DNA of 23,465 bases, from positions 1 to 23,465 of the forward strand of contig CAZWHW010000027.1 in the NCBI GenBank assembly GCA_964633815.1, read 5' to 3'. The position numbers and the translations under genes were made by a program. Shown here piece by piece: positions 1-7,973 of this stretch. Source of the DNA: CALKZN01 sp964633815. GTDB taxonomy: Bacteria > Pseudomonadota > Gammaproteobacteria > Arenicellales > Arenicellaceae. The first letter of the stretch is position 1, and each line of letters starts with the position of its first letter. The notes beneath the pieces are model-generated. The model was not told the origin of the DNA, ran no database searches, and saw only the letters and a program-made list of their open reading frames with translations.

Positions 1-70
1 ATAAAGATTGCTGTGTGATCTGGAAGCAATTAATATCAGTTTTTTAAACTATATATCATTCTTAAGAATC

Positions 71-877
71 ATGAAAAAAACTATGCGAGTTGCTTGTGAT
101 ACTCACGTGCATTGTTATCAATTTAAATTGTTGCCTGAACTGTTAGATAGTGCGGTACATAATCTGGATAAGTATGTGCCTGAAGCAGATGCTAAAGTGA
201 TTTTTTTTACAGACGGTTTTATTGATAGAACATGGCTTAAATTACAAGAGTTGATTCAAACTAGAGGTTCTGCTGGAGAGTGGGCGTTAGTATTTAATCA
301 GGAATCAGGTTTGGTGGAAGCGAGCAAGCAGCAGCAAGTTGTTTATATAGCGCCAGCTAGACAAGTGAATACTGCAGGGCGGTTGGAAATGCTACTGCTT
401 GGTTGTGATCAGGATCTTGAGGATAAACAGGCGGCTAATGACTTGATTGAACAATACGGTGACCAGTATGTTTTGATTTCACCATGGGGTGTTGGTAAGT
501 GGTTGGGTAAACGTGGCAGGGTGCTGGTCGAAATAATAAATTTTGCTAAGAAACCTTTTGCTTTGGGTGATAATGGTGGCCGACCATTTTTCTGGCCTGT
601 TCCGCATTTTAATTTATTGGAAAAATTACGCACTGGTTCTAGTCAGTCTGTTATTAAACAGGACGCGGCAATTATTAACGGTAGCGATCCGTTACCTGTG
701 TCAGGTGACTATGTTAGAGCTGGTTCCTATGGAGTGAGTTTTAATTTGGATGAATCACTGAGTTTGAAAGCGCTATTGGAAAGCTTGAAATCTAGCTCAT
801 CAGGGTTGCAGAATTTTGGTAAATCGATGGGTTTAGTTCAGTTTGTTATATGTAGAATTAAGATGCTCTTAAGATGA
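71..877 (+). CDS. Uncharacterised PHP-like protein, possible metal-dependent hydrolase
   Basis: A 268-residue protein that I cannot assign to a named family. The N-terminus carries DTHVH (residues 10-14), the HxH signature that opens PHP and amidohydrolase-type metal sites. Later come FFTDGF, SPWGVGKW, LGDNGGRPFFWP and, near the C-terminus, SDPLPVSGD followed by RAGSYG. The spacing and glycine/aspartate-rich motifs resemble PHP-like conserved hypothetical proteins of proteobacteria; that is a recollection, not a search result. No signal peptide or membrane segment is evident. The frame stays open upstream to a TTG at 8, but the stretch it adds (residues LCDLEAINISF and onward) looks like translated non-coding sequence, so I take the ATG at 71. 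ATG 83 is equally possible, and none of the three has a clear ribosome binding site. It lies 231 bases upstream of gyrA, which has its own promoter, so a functional link to gyrA is not implied. Confidence 0.6.
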   Translation: MKKTMRVACDTHVHCYQFKLLPELLDSAVHNLDKYVPEADAKVIFFTDGFIDRTWLKLQELIQTRGSAGEWALVFNQESGLVEASKQQQVVYIAPARQVNTAGRLEMLLLGCDQDLEDKQAANDLIEQYGDQYVLISPWGVGKWLGKRGRVLVEIINFAKKPFALGDNGGRPFFWPVPHFNLLEKLRTGSSQSVIKQDAAIINGSDPLPVSGDYVRAGSYGVSFNLDESLSLKALLESLKSSSSGLQNFGKSMGLVQFVICRIKMLLR

Positions 878-886
878 GTTTAATTT

Positions 887-925
887 AAGCGAGATTCAGT
901 GTGTTTTACTCGATAGGTCTCGCTT
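887..925. repeat. Inverted repeat between the PHP-like gene and gyrA
   Basis: AAGCGAGA (887-894) and TCTCGCTT (918-925) are perfect 8-base inverted arms around a 23-base loop, starting 9 bases after the stop of the upstream gene. No T tract follows the right arm, so it is not a classical intrinsic terminator. It could be an RNA 3'-end stabiliser, a weak terminator or an operator half-site pair. Confidence 0.4.
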
Positions 926-1035
926 GCAATATCGATCTTAACATATTGATTTTTTTGAACTAAAAAATAATAATTAATCACTTAAAAATGCATTGTTGAA
1001 ATACTTGTTTTTGATGTGCGAAATTGGGTTTAATT

Positions 1036-1065
1036 TTCAAACTTTTAGGGCTTTTGTGCTATAAT
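1036..1065 (+). promoter_or_regulatory. Sigma70-type promoter of gyrA (extended -10)
   Basis: TGCTATAAT at 1057-1065 is a perfect extended -10 element. TTCAAA at 1036-1041, 18 bases upstream of the -10 hexamer, is a fair -35 (4 of 6). The predicted transcript would start near 1072, giving a leader of about 37 bases before the gyrA ATG at 1109. Confidence 0.7.
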
Positions 1066-1108
1066 TTTTAGGTCAAAAATAATACAAAATATTTTCTAAA
1101 AATAAGGC

Positions 1109-3721
1109 ATGACAGATACTCCAGAGCAGTTCGCTAAAGAGACCCTTCCCGCTAATTTAGAACAGGAAATGCGTCAGTCCTATTTGGATTATGCGATGAG
1201 TGTTATCGTAGGTCGAGCTTTGCCTGATGTGCGTGATGGTTTGAAGCCTGTTCATCGTCGTGCCTTGTATGCAATGACCGATTTGGGTATTGCATATAAC
1301 AAACCTTATAAGAAGTCTGCGCGTGTTGTTGGTGATGTGATTGGTAAATATCATCCACACGGTGATACAGCGGTTTACGACACCATCGTTCGTATGGCGC
1401 AGGATTTTTCACTGCGATATCCGCTGGTTGATGGGCAGGGCAACTTTGGTTCGGTTGATGGTGATTCTCCAGCTGCGATGCGTTATACAGAGATTCGCCT
1501 GCAAAAAATTGCACATGAGATGTTGACTGACTTGGATAAAGAGACGGTTGATTTTGGTCCAAACTATGATGGCAATGAAACTCAGCCTTTAGTTTTGCCA
1601 ACGCGTTTCCCAAATTTATTGGTGAATGGTTCTTCAGGGATTGCAGTTGGTATGGCGACTAATATTCCTCCGCATAATCTAACTGAAGTTGTTTCTGGAT
1701 GTATTGAGTTGATTGATAATCCAGATGCGACTGTTGAAGAATTGATGGAGTATATCCCAGGGCCAGATTTTCCCACCGCAGCATTTATAAATGGCAAAAA
1801 TGGTATTGTAGAAGCATATAAAACTGGGCGCGGTAAAATTTATATGCGTGCTCGAACACATATTGAAACCAATGAAGCAAATGGCAAGCAAAGCATTATC
1901 ATTGATGAATTGCCATATATGGTCAATAAGGCTCGTTTGATCGAAAAAGTCGCTGATTTGGTTAAGAATAAAAAAGTTGAAGGCATTACTGCGATTCGCG
2001 ATGAATCGGATAAGAGTGGCATGCGTGCTGTGATTGAGTTGCGCCGCGGAGAAGTTGCCGAAGTTATTTTAAATCAATTGTTTCAACAGACACAATTGCA
2101 AACGGTATTTGGGATTAATATGGTTGCTCTTTTGAACAACCAGCCTCGTTTGTTCAATTTGCGTGACATGTTGAATGAATTTGTGCGGCACCGCTGTGAA
2201 GTGGTGACTAGGCGTAGCATTTTTGATTTGCGCAAATCTCGAGTTCGAGCTCATATTCTTGAAGGCTTGGCTTTGGCCATCAGTAATATTGATGAAATGA
2301 TCGCTTTGATTAAGAATTCTGCCAATCCTGCAGAAGCAAAAGAAAAAATGCTAGATCGGGTGTGGAAATCAACTGATGTCAAAGCCATGATCGATGCAGC
2401 AGGCTCAGTTTCTTGTTTGCCTGATGATATGGATAAGACGCTATATGGTTTATTGTCTGATGGCTACCACCTCTCTGAGGCGCAAGCTCAAGCTATCCTT
2501 GAGTTACGTTTACATCGCTTGACTGGTTTAGAGCAAGATAAAATTCGTAGTGAGTACGAAGAAAAATTAATTCAAATTGCAGAGTTAATTGAGATTCTGG
2601 AAAATCCTGATCGTTTGCGCGAAGTGATTCGTGAGGAATTAGAAGCAATTCGCGACGAATATGGTGATGAGCGTCGCACCGAGATTATTGAGAAAAAGCT
2701 TGATTTGAGTCTTGAAGACTTGATTGCTGAAGAAGATCTCGTGGTGACTCTCTCTCATGAAGGTTATGCTAAATCGCAGCCATTGTCAGACTATCGTGCC
2801 CAGCGCCGTGGTGGCAAAGGTAAGTCAGCGGCTAAAACTAAAGATGATGATTTTGTTGAAAAGCTGTTTGTAGCAAATACGCATGACACAATTTTATGTT
2901 TTTCAACCAATGGTAAGGTTTATTGGTTGAAGGTTTATCAATTACCCCAGGCGGGCAGAACCGCTAAAGGCAAGCCATTAGTTAATTTATTGCCACTTGA
3001 AAATGAAGAAAGCATTACCGCTATTTTGCCAGTCAAAGGCTTTGAGGATGGCAAATTTGTGTTTATGGCAACCAGTGATGGTACGGTCAAAAAGACTTCT
3101 TTAGAACAATTTTCACGTCCACGTGCCAACGGCATAATAGCTATTGATTTAGTTGATGGTAATCAATTGGTCGGCGTTGGTTTAACGGAAGGTTCGCAAG
3201 ATGTTATGTTGTTCTCAACTTCAGGCAAAGCGATTCGTTTTGCTGAGCAAGATGTTCGCGAAATGGGAAGAACCGCTCGTGGCGTCCGCGGTATCAAAAT
3301 GGATGCAAAGCATCAAGTGAATTCAATGATTATTGCTGATAATGATGCGGATGTTACTGTCTTGACGGCAACAGAGAAAGGTTATGGCAAGCGCACCAAA
3401 CTATCTGACTACTCTTGCCAAGGTCGCGGCGGTATGGGCACAATTTCTATACAAGTGACTGAACGAAATGGTTCAGCAGTTGGCGCTTTATTAGTGGATG
3501 ATGATGATCAAGCCATGCTTATCACTAATGGAGGCACTTTGGTTCGTACTCGTATGAGTGAAATTTCAGTTATAGGCCGTAATACACAAGGCGTTAAGTT
3601 GATCAATGTAGGCGATGATGAATTATTAATCAGTGTTGAGAAAGTGGTTGAATCTGATGAAGATGACCCTGGCAATGTAAATGAATTTGATGCTGAAGTT
3701 ACAGGTGCCGAAGAAGAGTAG
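1109..3721 (+). CDS. gyrA: DNA gyrase subunit A
   Basis: The breakage-reunion subunit of DNA gyrase, which with GyrB introduces negative supercoils using ATP. At 870 residues it has the usual length. The N-terminal half contains SYLDYAMSVIVGRALPDVRDG, then the quinolone-resistance region HPHGDTAVYD (residues 82-91) and the catalytic tyrosine in AAMRYTE (Tyr126, equivalent to E. coli Tyr122). The QRRGGKGKSA stretch is the GyrA box that separates true gyrase from ParC and is needed for DNA wrapping. Beta-propeller repeats such as ILCFSTNGKVYWLK and VMLFSTSGKAIRF follow, then an acidic tail ending EEE. The residue equivalent to E. coli Ser83 is Thr87, and Asp87 is retained as Asp91. AAGG sits only one base before the ATG, so the ribosome binding site is weak or displaced. 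There is no clear terminator in the 212 bases before serC. Confidence 0.98.
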   Translation: MTDTPEQFAKETLPANLEQEMRQSYLDYAMSVIVGRALPDVRDGLKPVHRRALYAMTDLGIAYNKPYKKSARVVGDVIGKYHPHGDTAVYDTIVRMAQDFSLRYPLVDGQGNFGSVDGDSPAAMRYTEIRLQKIAHEMLTDLDKETVDFGPNYDGNETQPLVLPTRFPNLLVNGSSGIAVGMATNIPPHNLTEVVSGCIELIDNPDATVEELMEYIPGPDFPTAAFINGKNGIVEAYKTGRGKIYMRARTHIETNEANGKQSIIIDELPYMVNKARLIEKVADLVKNKKVEGITAIRDESDKSGMRAVIELRRGEVAEVILNQLFQQTQLQTVFGINMVALLNNQPRLFNLRDMLNEFVRHRCEVVTRRSIFDLRKSRVRAHILEGLALAISNIDEMIALIKNSANPAEAKEKMLDRVWKSTDVKAMIDAAGSVSCLPDDMDKTLYGLLSDGYHLSEAQAQAILELRLHRLTGLEQDKIRSEYEEKLIQIAELIEILENPDRLREVIREELEAIRDEYGDERRTEIIEKKLDLSLEDLIAEEDLVVTLSHEGYAKSQPLSDYRAQRRGGKGKSAAKTKDDDFVEKLFVANTHDTILCFSTNGKVYWLKVYQLPQAGRTAKGKPLVNLLPLENEESITAILPVKGFEDGKFVFMATSDGTVKKTSLEQFSRPRANGIIAIDLVDGNQLVGVGLTEGSQDVMLFSTSGKAIRFAEQDVREMGRTARGVRGIKMDAKHQVNSMIIADNDADVTVLTATEKGYGKRTKLSDYSCQGRGGMGTISIQVTERNGSAVGALLVDDDDQAMLITNGGTLVRTRMSEISVIGRNTQGVKLINVGDDELLISVEKVVESDEDDPGNVNEFDAEVTGAEEE

Positions 3722-3861
3722 TCAACAACGGTTGTTTCCTTAGTCTGTATTAAGTGTTTATGAAATCCTTTGTTATCTGTGTGCTGTGGGTTTTAGTTTG
3801 TGGTATTTTTGATTAGACTACCTATCCCACGGGTAATGATATTCTTTAATTAGTTAAAGTG

Positions 3862-3890
3862 TTGATGCAGATATGCCTTATCAATATCAA
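3862..3890 (+). promoter_or_regulatory. Possible promoter upstream of serC
   Basis: TTGATG (3862-3867) and TATCAA (3885-3890) are separated by 17 bases, with 4 of 6 matches to each sigma70 hexamer. It lies 43 bases before the serC start, in a 212-base gap with no terminator behind gyrA, so serC may also receive gyrA read-through. This is a moderate match in AT-rich DNA. Confidence 0.35.
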
Positions 3891-3933
3891 TCAATAAATT
3901 ACCTAAAACTTTTCGAATTATTCGGAGCAAATT

Positions 3934-5016
3934 GTGAGTCGAGTTTTTAATTTTAGTGCAGGTCCTGCGATGTTGCCTGAGGCTGTACTTAAGCAAGTCC
4001 AACAAGATATTTTGGAGTGGAATGGTCAAGGCGCTTCTGTCATGGAGCTATCTCATCGTGGCAAACCTTTTATGGCATTAGCTGAACAAGCTGAGTCTGA
4101 TTTACGTGAACTTTTAAGCATTCCTGCAAATTATAAAGTATTGTTTTTGCAAGGCGGCGCCACATCTCAATTTTCAGCAATACCATTGAATTTGCTAAAA
4201 GATAAATCGTCGGCTGATTATGTTGTGACTGGTCACTGGGGTGTTAAAGCTGTTAAAGATGCTAAGCGTTTTTGCATTGTTAATGAGGCGATGAATACAT
4301 CTGCTGATAAATTCACAACTTTTCCATCTCCGGCTGATTGGACGTTGACTGATGATGCAGCTTATATTCACGTTACAACTAATGAGACGATAGCAGGCGT
4401 GGAGTCTTATGATTTGCCAGCTTCTGATAAGCCCATTGTTGCAGATATGTCTTCTACTATTTTGTCTCGTGAATTTGATGTGTCTAAATATGGTGTTATT
4501 TATGCAGGTGCACAGAAAAATATTGGTCCTGCGGGGCTAACTTTAGTTATTGTTCGTGATGATTTGTTGGGTCATACGAAAGAGGATGCACCGCGCTTGA
4601 TGGATTGGCAAGTGATGGCTGAATCAGATTCAATGTCAAATACACCGCCAACATTCGCATGGTATTTATCTGCATTGGTGTTTGCTTATTTGAAAGATTT
4701 GGGCGGTGTTGCAGCAGCAGAGGAAATCAATATCCGCAAAGCAGCCAAACTTTATGACTATATTGATAATTCAGGGGGTTTTTATACTAATCCAGTTGCA
4801 GTGAAGGCGCGTTCACGAATGAATATTCCATTTATATTGAAAAACAGTGATTTAGATGCTCAATTTCTTGTAGAGTCTCATGCAGAAGGCTTGCACTCTC
4901 TTAAAGGTCATCGTTCGGTAGGTGGTATGCGTGCCAGTATCTATAATGCAATGCCAGAAGCAGGTATTGATGCATTGATCGCATTTATGGAACAGTTTAA
5001 AAAAGCTAATAGTTAG
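3934..5016 (+). CDS. serC: Phosphoserine aminotransferase
   Basis: A PLP enzyme converting 3-phosphohydroxypyruvate plus glutamate to O-phosphoserine, the second step of serine synthesis; it also acts on the 4-carbon analogue in pyridoxal phosphate synthesis. The 360 residues match the family length. The start FNFSAGPAMLPE, the substrate-binding HRGKPF (E. coli has HRSKEF), FLQGGATSQF and HWGVKA are all characteristic. Lys195 in YAGAQKNIGPAG is the expected Schiff-base lysine. The C-terminal SLKGHRSVGGMRASIYNAMP is also typical. The start is a GTG, supported by GGAG at 3924-3927, six bases upstream, and by the canonical N-terminus. It is followed after 53 bases by serA, whose product makes its substrate, so the two are probably cotranscribed. 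In Pseudomonas serC also lies directly downstream of gyrA. Confidence 0.97.
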   Translation: MSRVFNFSAGPAMLPEAVLKQVQQDILEWNGQGASVMELSHRGKPFMALAEQAESDLRELLSIPANYKVLFLQGGATSQFSAIPLNLLKDKSSADYVVTGHWGVKAVKDAKRFCIVNEAMNTSADKFTTFPSPADWTLTDDAAYIHVTTNETIAGVESYDLPASDKPIVADMSSTILSREFDVSKYGVIYAGAQKNIGPAGLTLVIVRDDLLGHTKEDAPRLMDWQVMAESDSMSNTPPTFAWYLSALVFAYLKDLGGVAAAEEINIRKAAKLYDYIDNSGGFYTNPVAVKARSRMNIPFILKNSDLDAQFLVESHAEGLHSLKGHRSVGGMRASIYNAMPEAGIDALIAFMEQFKKANS

Positions 5017-5057
5017 TATTAACTATAAATCTAAAAAGATAAAACAAAATAAATTCA

Positions 5058-5071
5058 ATAGGTTAACCTAT
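5058..5071. promoter_or_regulatory. 14-bp perfect palindrome over the serA start
   Basis: ATAGGTTAACCTAT is a perfect 14-base palindrome whose right edge includes the A and T of the serA start codon. Its left arm contains the only Shine-Dalgarno-like bases (AGG at 5060-5062). It could be a protein-binding site or a small translational block, but palindromes of this length are expected about once in a window of this size by chance. Confidence 0.3.
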
Positions 5072-6233
5072 GTTTAAAATCTTAACTCTTAATAATATTT
5101 CTCCAGTAGGTATGGAGAAACTACCTGCGTCGGATTATTCAGTTTCCGATAATGAAGTTGCTCCAGATGCCATTATATTGCGTTCATTTAAAATGCATGA
5201 AATGGATATTCCAAGTAGTCTACGTGCTGTCGGACGAGCAGGGGCTGGCGTTAATAATATTCCGATAGACAAGTTGGCTGGTTTGGGAATTCCTGTTTTC
5301 AATGCCCCAGGTGCAAATGCGAATGCTGTAAAAGAATTAGTGATTAGTAGTTTGTTAATTGCATCGCGAAACCTTTATGATGCAATTAAATACACAAAAG
5401 AATTAGAAGGCAAAGACGAAGAGCTTTCTAAGGCAGTTGAGGCAGGTAAGAAAAAGTTTGCAGGTTCGGAGCTGCCTGGCAAAACTATTGGTGTAGTTGG
5501 TTTAGGTGCAATTGGCCGGATGGTTGCTAATGTTTGTATTGACCTTGGTATGAATGTGGTTGGTTTTGATCCAGCGTTAACAGTTGATGGTGCTTGGCAG
5601 TTATCTTCAAACGTGAAACGCATAGATTCAATTGATAAAATGTTGCCTCAAGTTGATTTTTTGACAGTGCATGTGCCTTTGATAGATGCAACCCGTGATA
5701 TGGTAAATGCTGATAATGTCGGTTTGATGAAAAAGTCAGCAACAATTTTGAATATGGCTCGAGGCGGCATCATTAACGATGATGCAGTTTGTTCTGCTTT
5801 AGATTCTGGCTCGCTAAATTGCTATGTGACGGATTTTCCTAATAATCGTACTAAAGAGTGTGAAAAGGTGGTTAATCTACCGCATTTAGGTGCATCGACA
5901 GCTGAAGCTGAAGATAATTGTGCAGTCATGGTTGCTGATCAATTAATAGACTATCTTGAGAATGGTAATATTGTTAATTCAGTAAATTTTCCTAATGCAA
6001 CATTGCCACGTGGTACTGAATATAGATTAACGGTTGCTAATGCTAATGTGCCTAATATGGTTGGTCAGATTTCGACGACTATGGCGGAAGCAGGTTTGAA
6101 TATTCAAGAGATGATTAATCAATCTCGTGGTGATATTGCTTATACAATTGTAGATGTCGATAGTGAGATTCCTGATTCAGTTGTGGATGCCATTGCAGCA
6201 ATTGAGGGCGTAATGATGTCGCGAGTTATCTAA
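5070..6233 (+). CDS. serA: D-3-phosphoglycerate dehydrogenase, short type with C-terminal ACT domain
   Basis: Oxidises 3-phosphoglycerate to 3-phosphohydroxypyruvate with NAD, the committed step of serine synthesis. It has 387 residues (E. coli SerA has 410). Visible features are RAGAGVNNIPIDKL (residues 57-70), the NAD-binding GVVGLGAIGR (141-150), the substrate/catalytic Arg231 in MARGGIIND, and the catalytic His272 in LPHLGAST. A single ACT domain occupies about residues 318-387 (RLTVANANVPNMVGQIS), usually the serine feedback site. The TLNNISPVGMEKLP start and the YVTDFP motif resemble short SerA proteins I recall from Clostridia and Bacteroidetes rather than enterobacterial SerA. The residue aligning with the E. 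coli catalytic Glu269 appears to be Asn259 (DFPNNR, 255-260). Context with serC and an intact ACT domain argue that it is functional. A terminator follows. Confidence 0.92.
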   Translation: MFKILTLNNISPVGMEKLPASDYSVSDNEVAPDAIILRSFKMHEMDIPSSLRAVGRAGAGVNNIPIDKLAGLGIPVFNAPGANANAVKELVISSLLIASRNLYDAIKYTKELEGKDEELSKAVEAGKKKFAGSELPGKTIGVVGLGAIGRMVANVCIDLGMNVVGFDPALTVDGAWQLSSNVKRIDSIDKMLPQVDFLTVHVPLIDATRDMVNADNVGLMKKSATILNMARGGIINDDAVCSALDSGSLNCYVTDFPNNRTKECEKVVNLPHLGASTAEAEDNCAVMVADQLIDYLENGNIVNSVNFPNATLPRGTEYRLTVANANVPNMVGQISTTMAEAGLNIQEMINQSRGDIAYTIVDVDSEIPDSVVDAIAAIEGVMMSRVI

Positions 6234-6251
6234 TTCGAGACAACGAAGTTT

Positions 6252-6282
6252 AAAAAGCCAGCATTAGGTAGCTGGCTTTTTT
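6252..6282 (+). terminator. Intrinsic terminator after serA
   Basis: AAAAAGCCAGC (6252-6262), an 8-base loop, then GCTGGCTTTTTT (6271-6282): a GC-rich stem flanked by A and T tracts that extend the pairing. It begins 18 bases after the serA stop and probably closes a serC-serA unit. The A tract makes it potentially bidirectional. Confidence 0.93.
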
Positions 6283-6358
6283 GTGCACGGTATTTTTATT
6301 AGTTTTTATTTTTGATGAAAATACTAATTTTGAAGTTTTTAAGAGGTATGAATTGAGC

Positions 6359-6718
6359 ATGAATGAAATTTCAGCGTTATTTGACCAATGGAATAATGCT
6401 TTACAAATGGGTGACCCTAAAGCCGTGGCAGAGCTATATGAAAGCAATGCAATTTTATTGTCGACTATTTCAAACCAAGTTCGACATAATCATGCAGAGA
6501 TTGAAGATTATTTTCTTGGATTTTTAGCTACAGGTCCAAAGGGAGAAATTAATGAAAGTAACATCCGAATGTTAGGTGATGTAGCAATCAATTCAGGTGT
6601 ATATACGTTTACATTCAAAGATGGGGCGATTGTTCCTGCTCGATTTACGTTTGTTTATCGCTGGAACGGACAATGTTGGAAGATTATTGAGCATCATTCG
6701 TCGCGAATGCCCGAATAA
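6359..6718 (+). CDS. SnoaL/NTF2-like protein of the SgcJ/EcaC type
   Basis: A 119-residue protein of the NTF2-like cone fold (SnoaL / CaMKII-association-domain type). The segments ISALFDQWNNALQMGDPKAVAELY, ILLSTISNQVRHNHAEIEDYF, VYTFTFKD, RFTFVYRW and the final WKIIEHHSSRMPE fit the family often annotated SgcJ/EcaC. Members are small homodimers with a ligand pocket; 'oxidoreductase' in database names is not a demonstrated activity, and I infer none here. No signal peptide is visible. Start choice is uncertain. AAGAGG at 6341-6346 is six bases before an in-frame TTG at 6353 and twelve before the ATG at 6359. The upstream extension of the frame runs into the serA terminator and is not credible. 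An ATG at 6348 would encode only two codons. It stands alone between the serA terminator and pheA. Confidence 0.8.
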   Translation: MNEISALFDQWNNALQMGDPKAVAELYESNAILLSTISNQVRHNHAEIEDYFLGFLATGPKGEINESNIRMLGDVAINSGVYTFTFKDGAIVPARFTFVYRWNGQCWKIIEHHSSRMPE

Positions 6719-6812
6719 TTTGAAAATATAAATATATTTCTAATGTTGATTAATTGGCATCGTTTTTAAAACTTGGCTTGTTTGCAAAAGCAGTGGCGAT
6801 TAAAATTGATTG

Positions 6813-7943
6813 ATGAATAAGAAAAAAACCTCTGTTGACTCAAGTGCAAAAAAACTGACGCACAGTGAAGAGGCGTTAGCTAAGCTGCGTGATAAAATTG
6901 ATGACTTAGATGTTCAAATCCAAGAATTGATTAGTCAGCGAGTAGCAGTTGCGCATGAGGTTGCGAAAGTTAAACTTGCCGCGGGTGGCGATGTAAGTTT
7001 TTATCGCCCAGAGCGAGAAGCACAAGTGCTTCGCCGAGTCAGAGAACGAAATCAAGGGCCATTGACTGATGATGAAATGGCACGAATGATGCGTGAAATC
7101 ATGTCAGTTTCTTTGGCAGCTGAAAAACCAATGACAATTGCTTATCTTGGCCCCGCTGGTACTTATACGCAAGGTGCTGCTGTCAAGAGTTTTGGTCATG
7201 CTGCACGTACTATGGATGTTAAAACTATTGCGGATGTATTTCGGGTTGTTGAGGAGTCGCGGGCTCACTTTGGTGTGGTGCCAGTAGAAAACTCTTCCGA
7301 AGGCATGATTAGTGTTACTTTAGACTGTTTTTTGAATTCTGATTTGAAAGTATGTGGTGAGGTTAACTTGCCTATCAGCCACCAATTGTTGAGTCGCGCC
7401 GATGGTTTGTCAAAAATCAAAAAAGTCGCTGCACATTCTCAAGCTTTAGGGCAGTGTCGATCATGGCTTGATAGATATCTACCTGATATTGAAACTAAGC
7501 CGATGTTAAGTAATGCGGAAGCAGCTATTTTAGCAACTAAAGATGAAACAGTGGCAGCCATTGCGAGTGACATGGCTGGTCAATTATATGATCTGAAAAC
7601 TATTGCATCTGGAATTGAAGATGAGAAGGGCAATACCACACGGTTTTTAATTATTGGGCAGCAAGAATTTTCGCCAAGTGGTGATGATAAAACTAGTATC
7701 GTGATTTCAGCCCCGAATAAAGCGGGTTCATTGTTTTCGCTGATCCAGCCTTTTTCAAAACACGGTATTGATATGACGCGAATTGAATCACGGCCATCAA
7801 GAAAGAATAATTGGGATTATGTATTTTTTATTGATGTCATTGGGCATCAAGAAGATCCGAACTTGAAATCTGCGATTGATCAAGTCAAGCTGGAAGCTGC
7901 ATATTTTAAATTGTTAGGTTCTTATCCTCGTGCCGCAATTTAA
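6813..7943 (+). CDS. pheA: Bifunctional chorismate mutase / prephenate dehydratase (P-protein)
   Basis: Converts chorismate to prephenate and then to phenylpyruvate, for phenylalanine. Its 376 residues fit the bifunctional class. An AroQ-type chorismate mutase helix bundle covers about residues 18-100 (EALAKLRDKIDDLD, then AHEVAKVK and YRPEREAQVLRR). Prephenate dehydratase follows from YLGPAGTYTQ (111-120) through PVENSSEG and the catalytic Thr-containing NTTRFL (274-279). An ACT domain starts near 295 (SIVISAPNKAGSLFSLIQPF) and carries the phenylalanine-binding ESRP (325-328). A TTG lies directly before the ATG chosen here; neither has a clear Shine-Dalgarno sequence. It heads the pheA-tyrA-aroA-cmk run. 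In Pseudomonas a hisC-type aminotransferase sits between pheA and tyrA; here tyrA follows directly after 30 bases. Confidence 0.97.
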   Translation: MNKKKTSVDSSAKKLTHSEEALAKLRDKIDDLDVQIQELISQRVAVAHEVAKVKLAAGGDVSFYRPEREAQVLRRVRERNQGPLTDDEMARMMREIMSVSLAAEKPMTIAYLGPAGTYTQGAAVKSFGHAARTMDVKTIADVFRVVEESRAHFGVVPVENSSEGMISVTLDCFLNSDLKVCGEVNLPISHQLLSRADGLSKIKKVAAHSQALGQCRSWLDRYLPDIETKPMLSNAEAAILATKDETVAAIASDMAGQLYDLKTIASGIEDEKGNTTRFLIIGQQEFSPSGDDKTSIVISAPNKAGSLFSLIQPFSKHGIDMTRIESRPSRKNNWDYVFFIDVIGHQEDPNLKSAIDQVKLEAAYFKLLGSYPRAAI

Positions 7944-7973
7944 TTTTCGGTCACAGCAATTTTGAACACTGAT

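Noticed and set aside
8..70. N-terminal extension of the first gene to a TTG at 8
   Set aside because: The extra 21 residues look like translated AT-rich intergenic sequence, and there is no ribosome binding site.
1203..1613. Minus-strand reading frame of 136 codons inside gyrA
   Set aside because: It lies wholly within a well-conserved gene on the other strand, has no recognisable motif and has a composition typical of a shadow frame. The same applies to the other internal frames, such as 20877-21332 inside carB and 9508-9885 inside aroA.
3722..3760. AACAACGGTTGTT after gyrA as a terminator hairpin
   Set aside because: The arms leave essentially no loop and no T tract follows; it is only a short near-palindrome.
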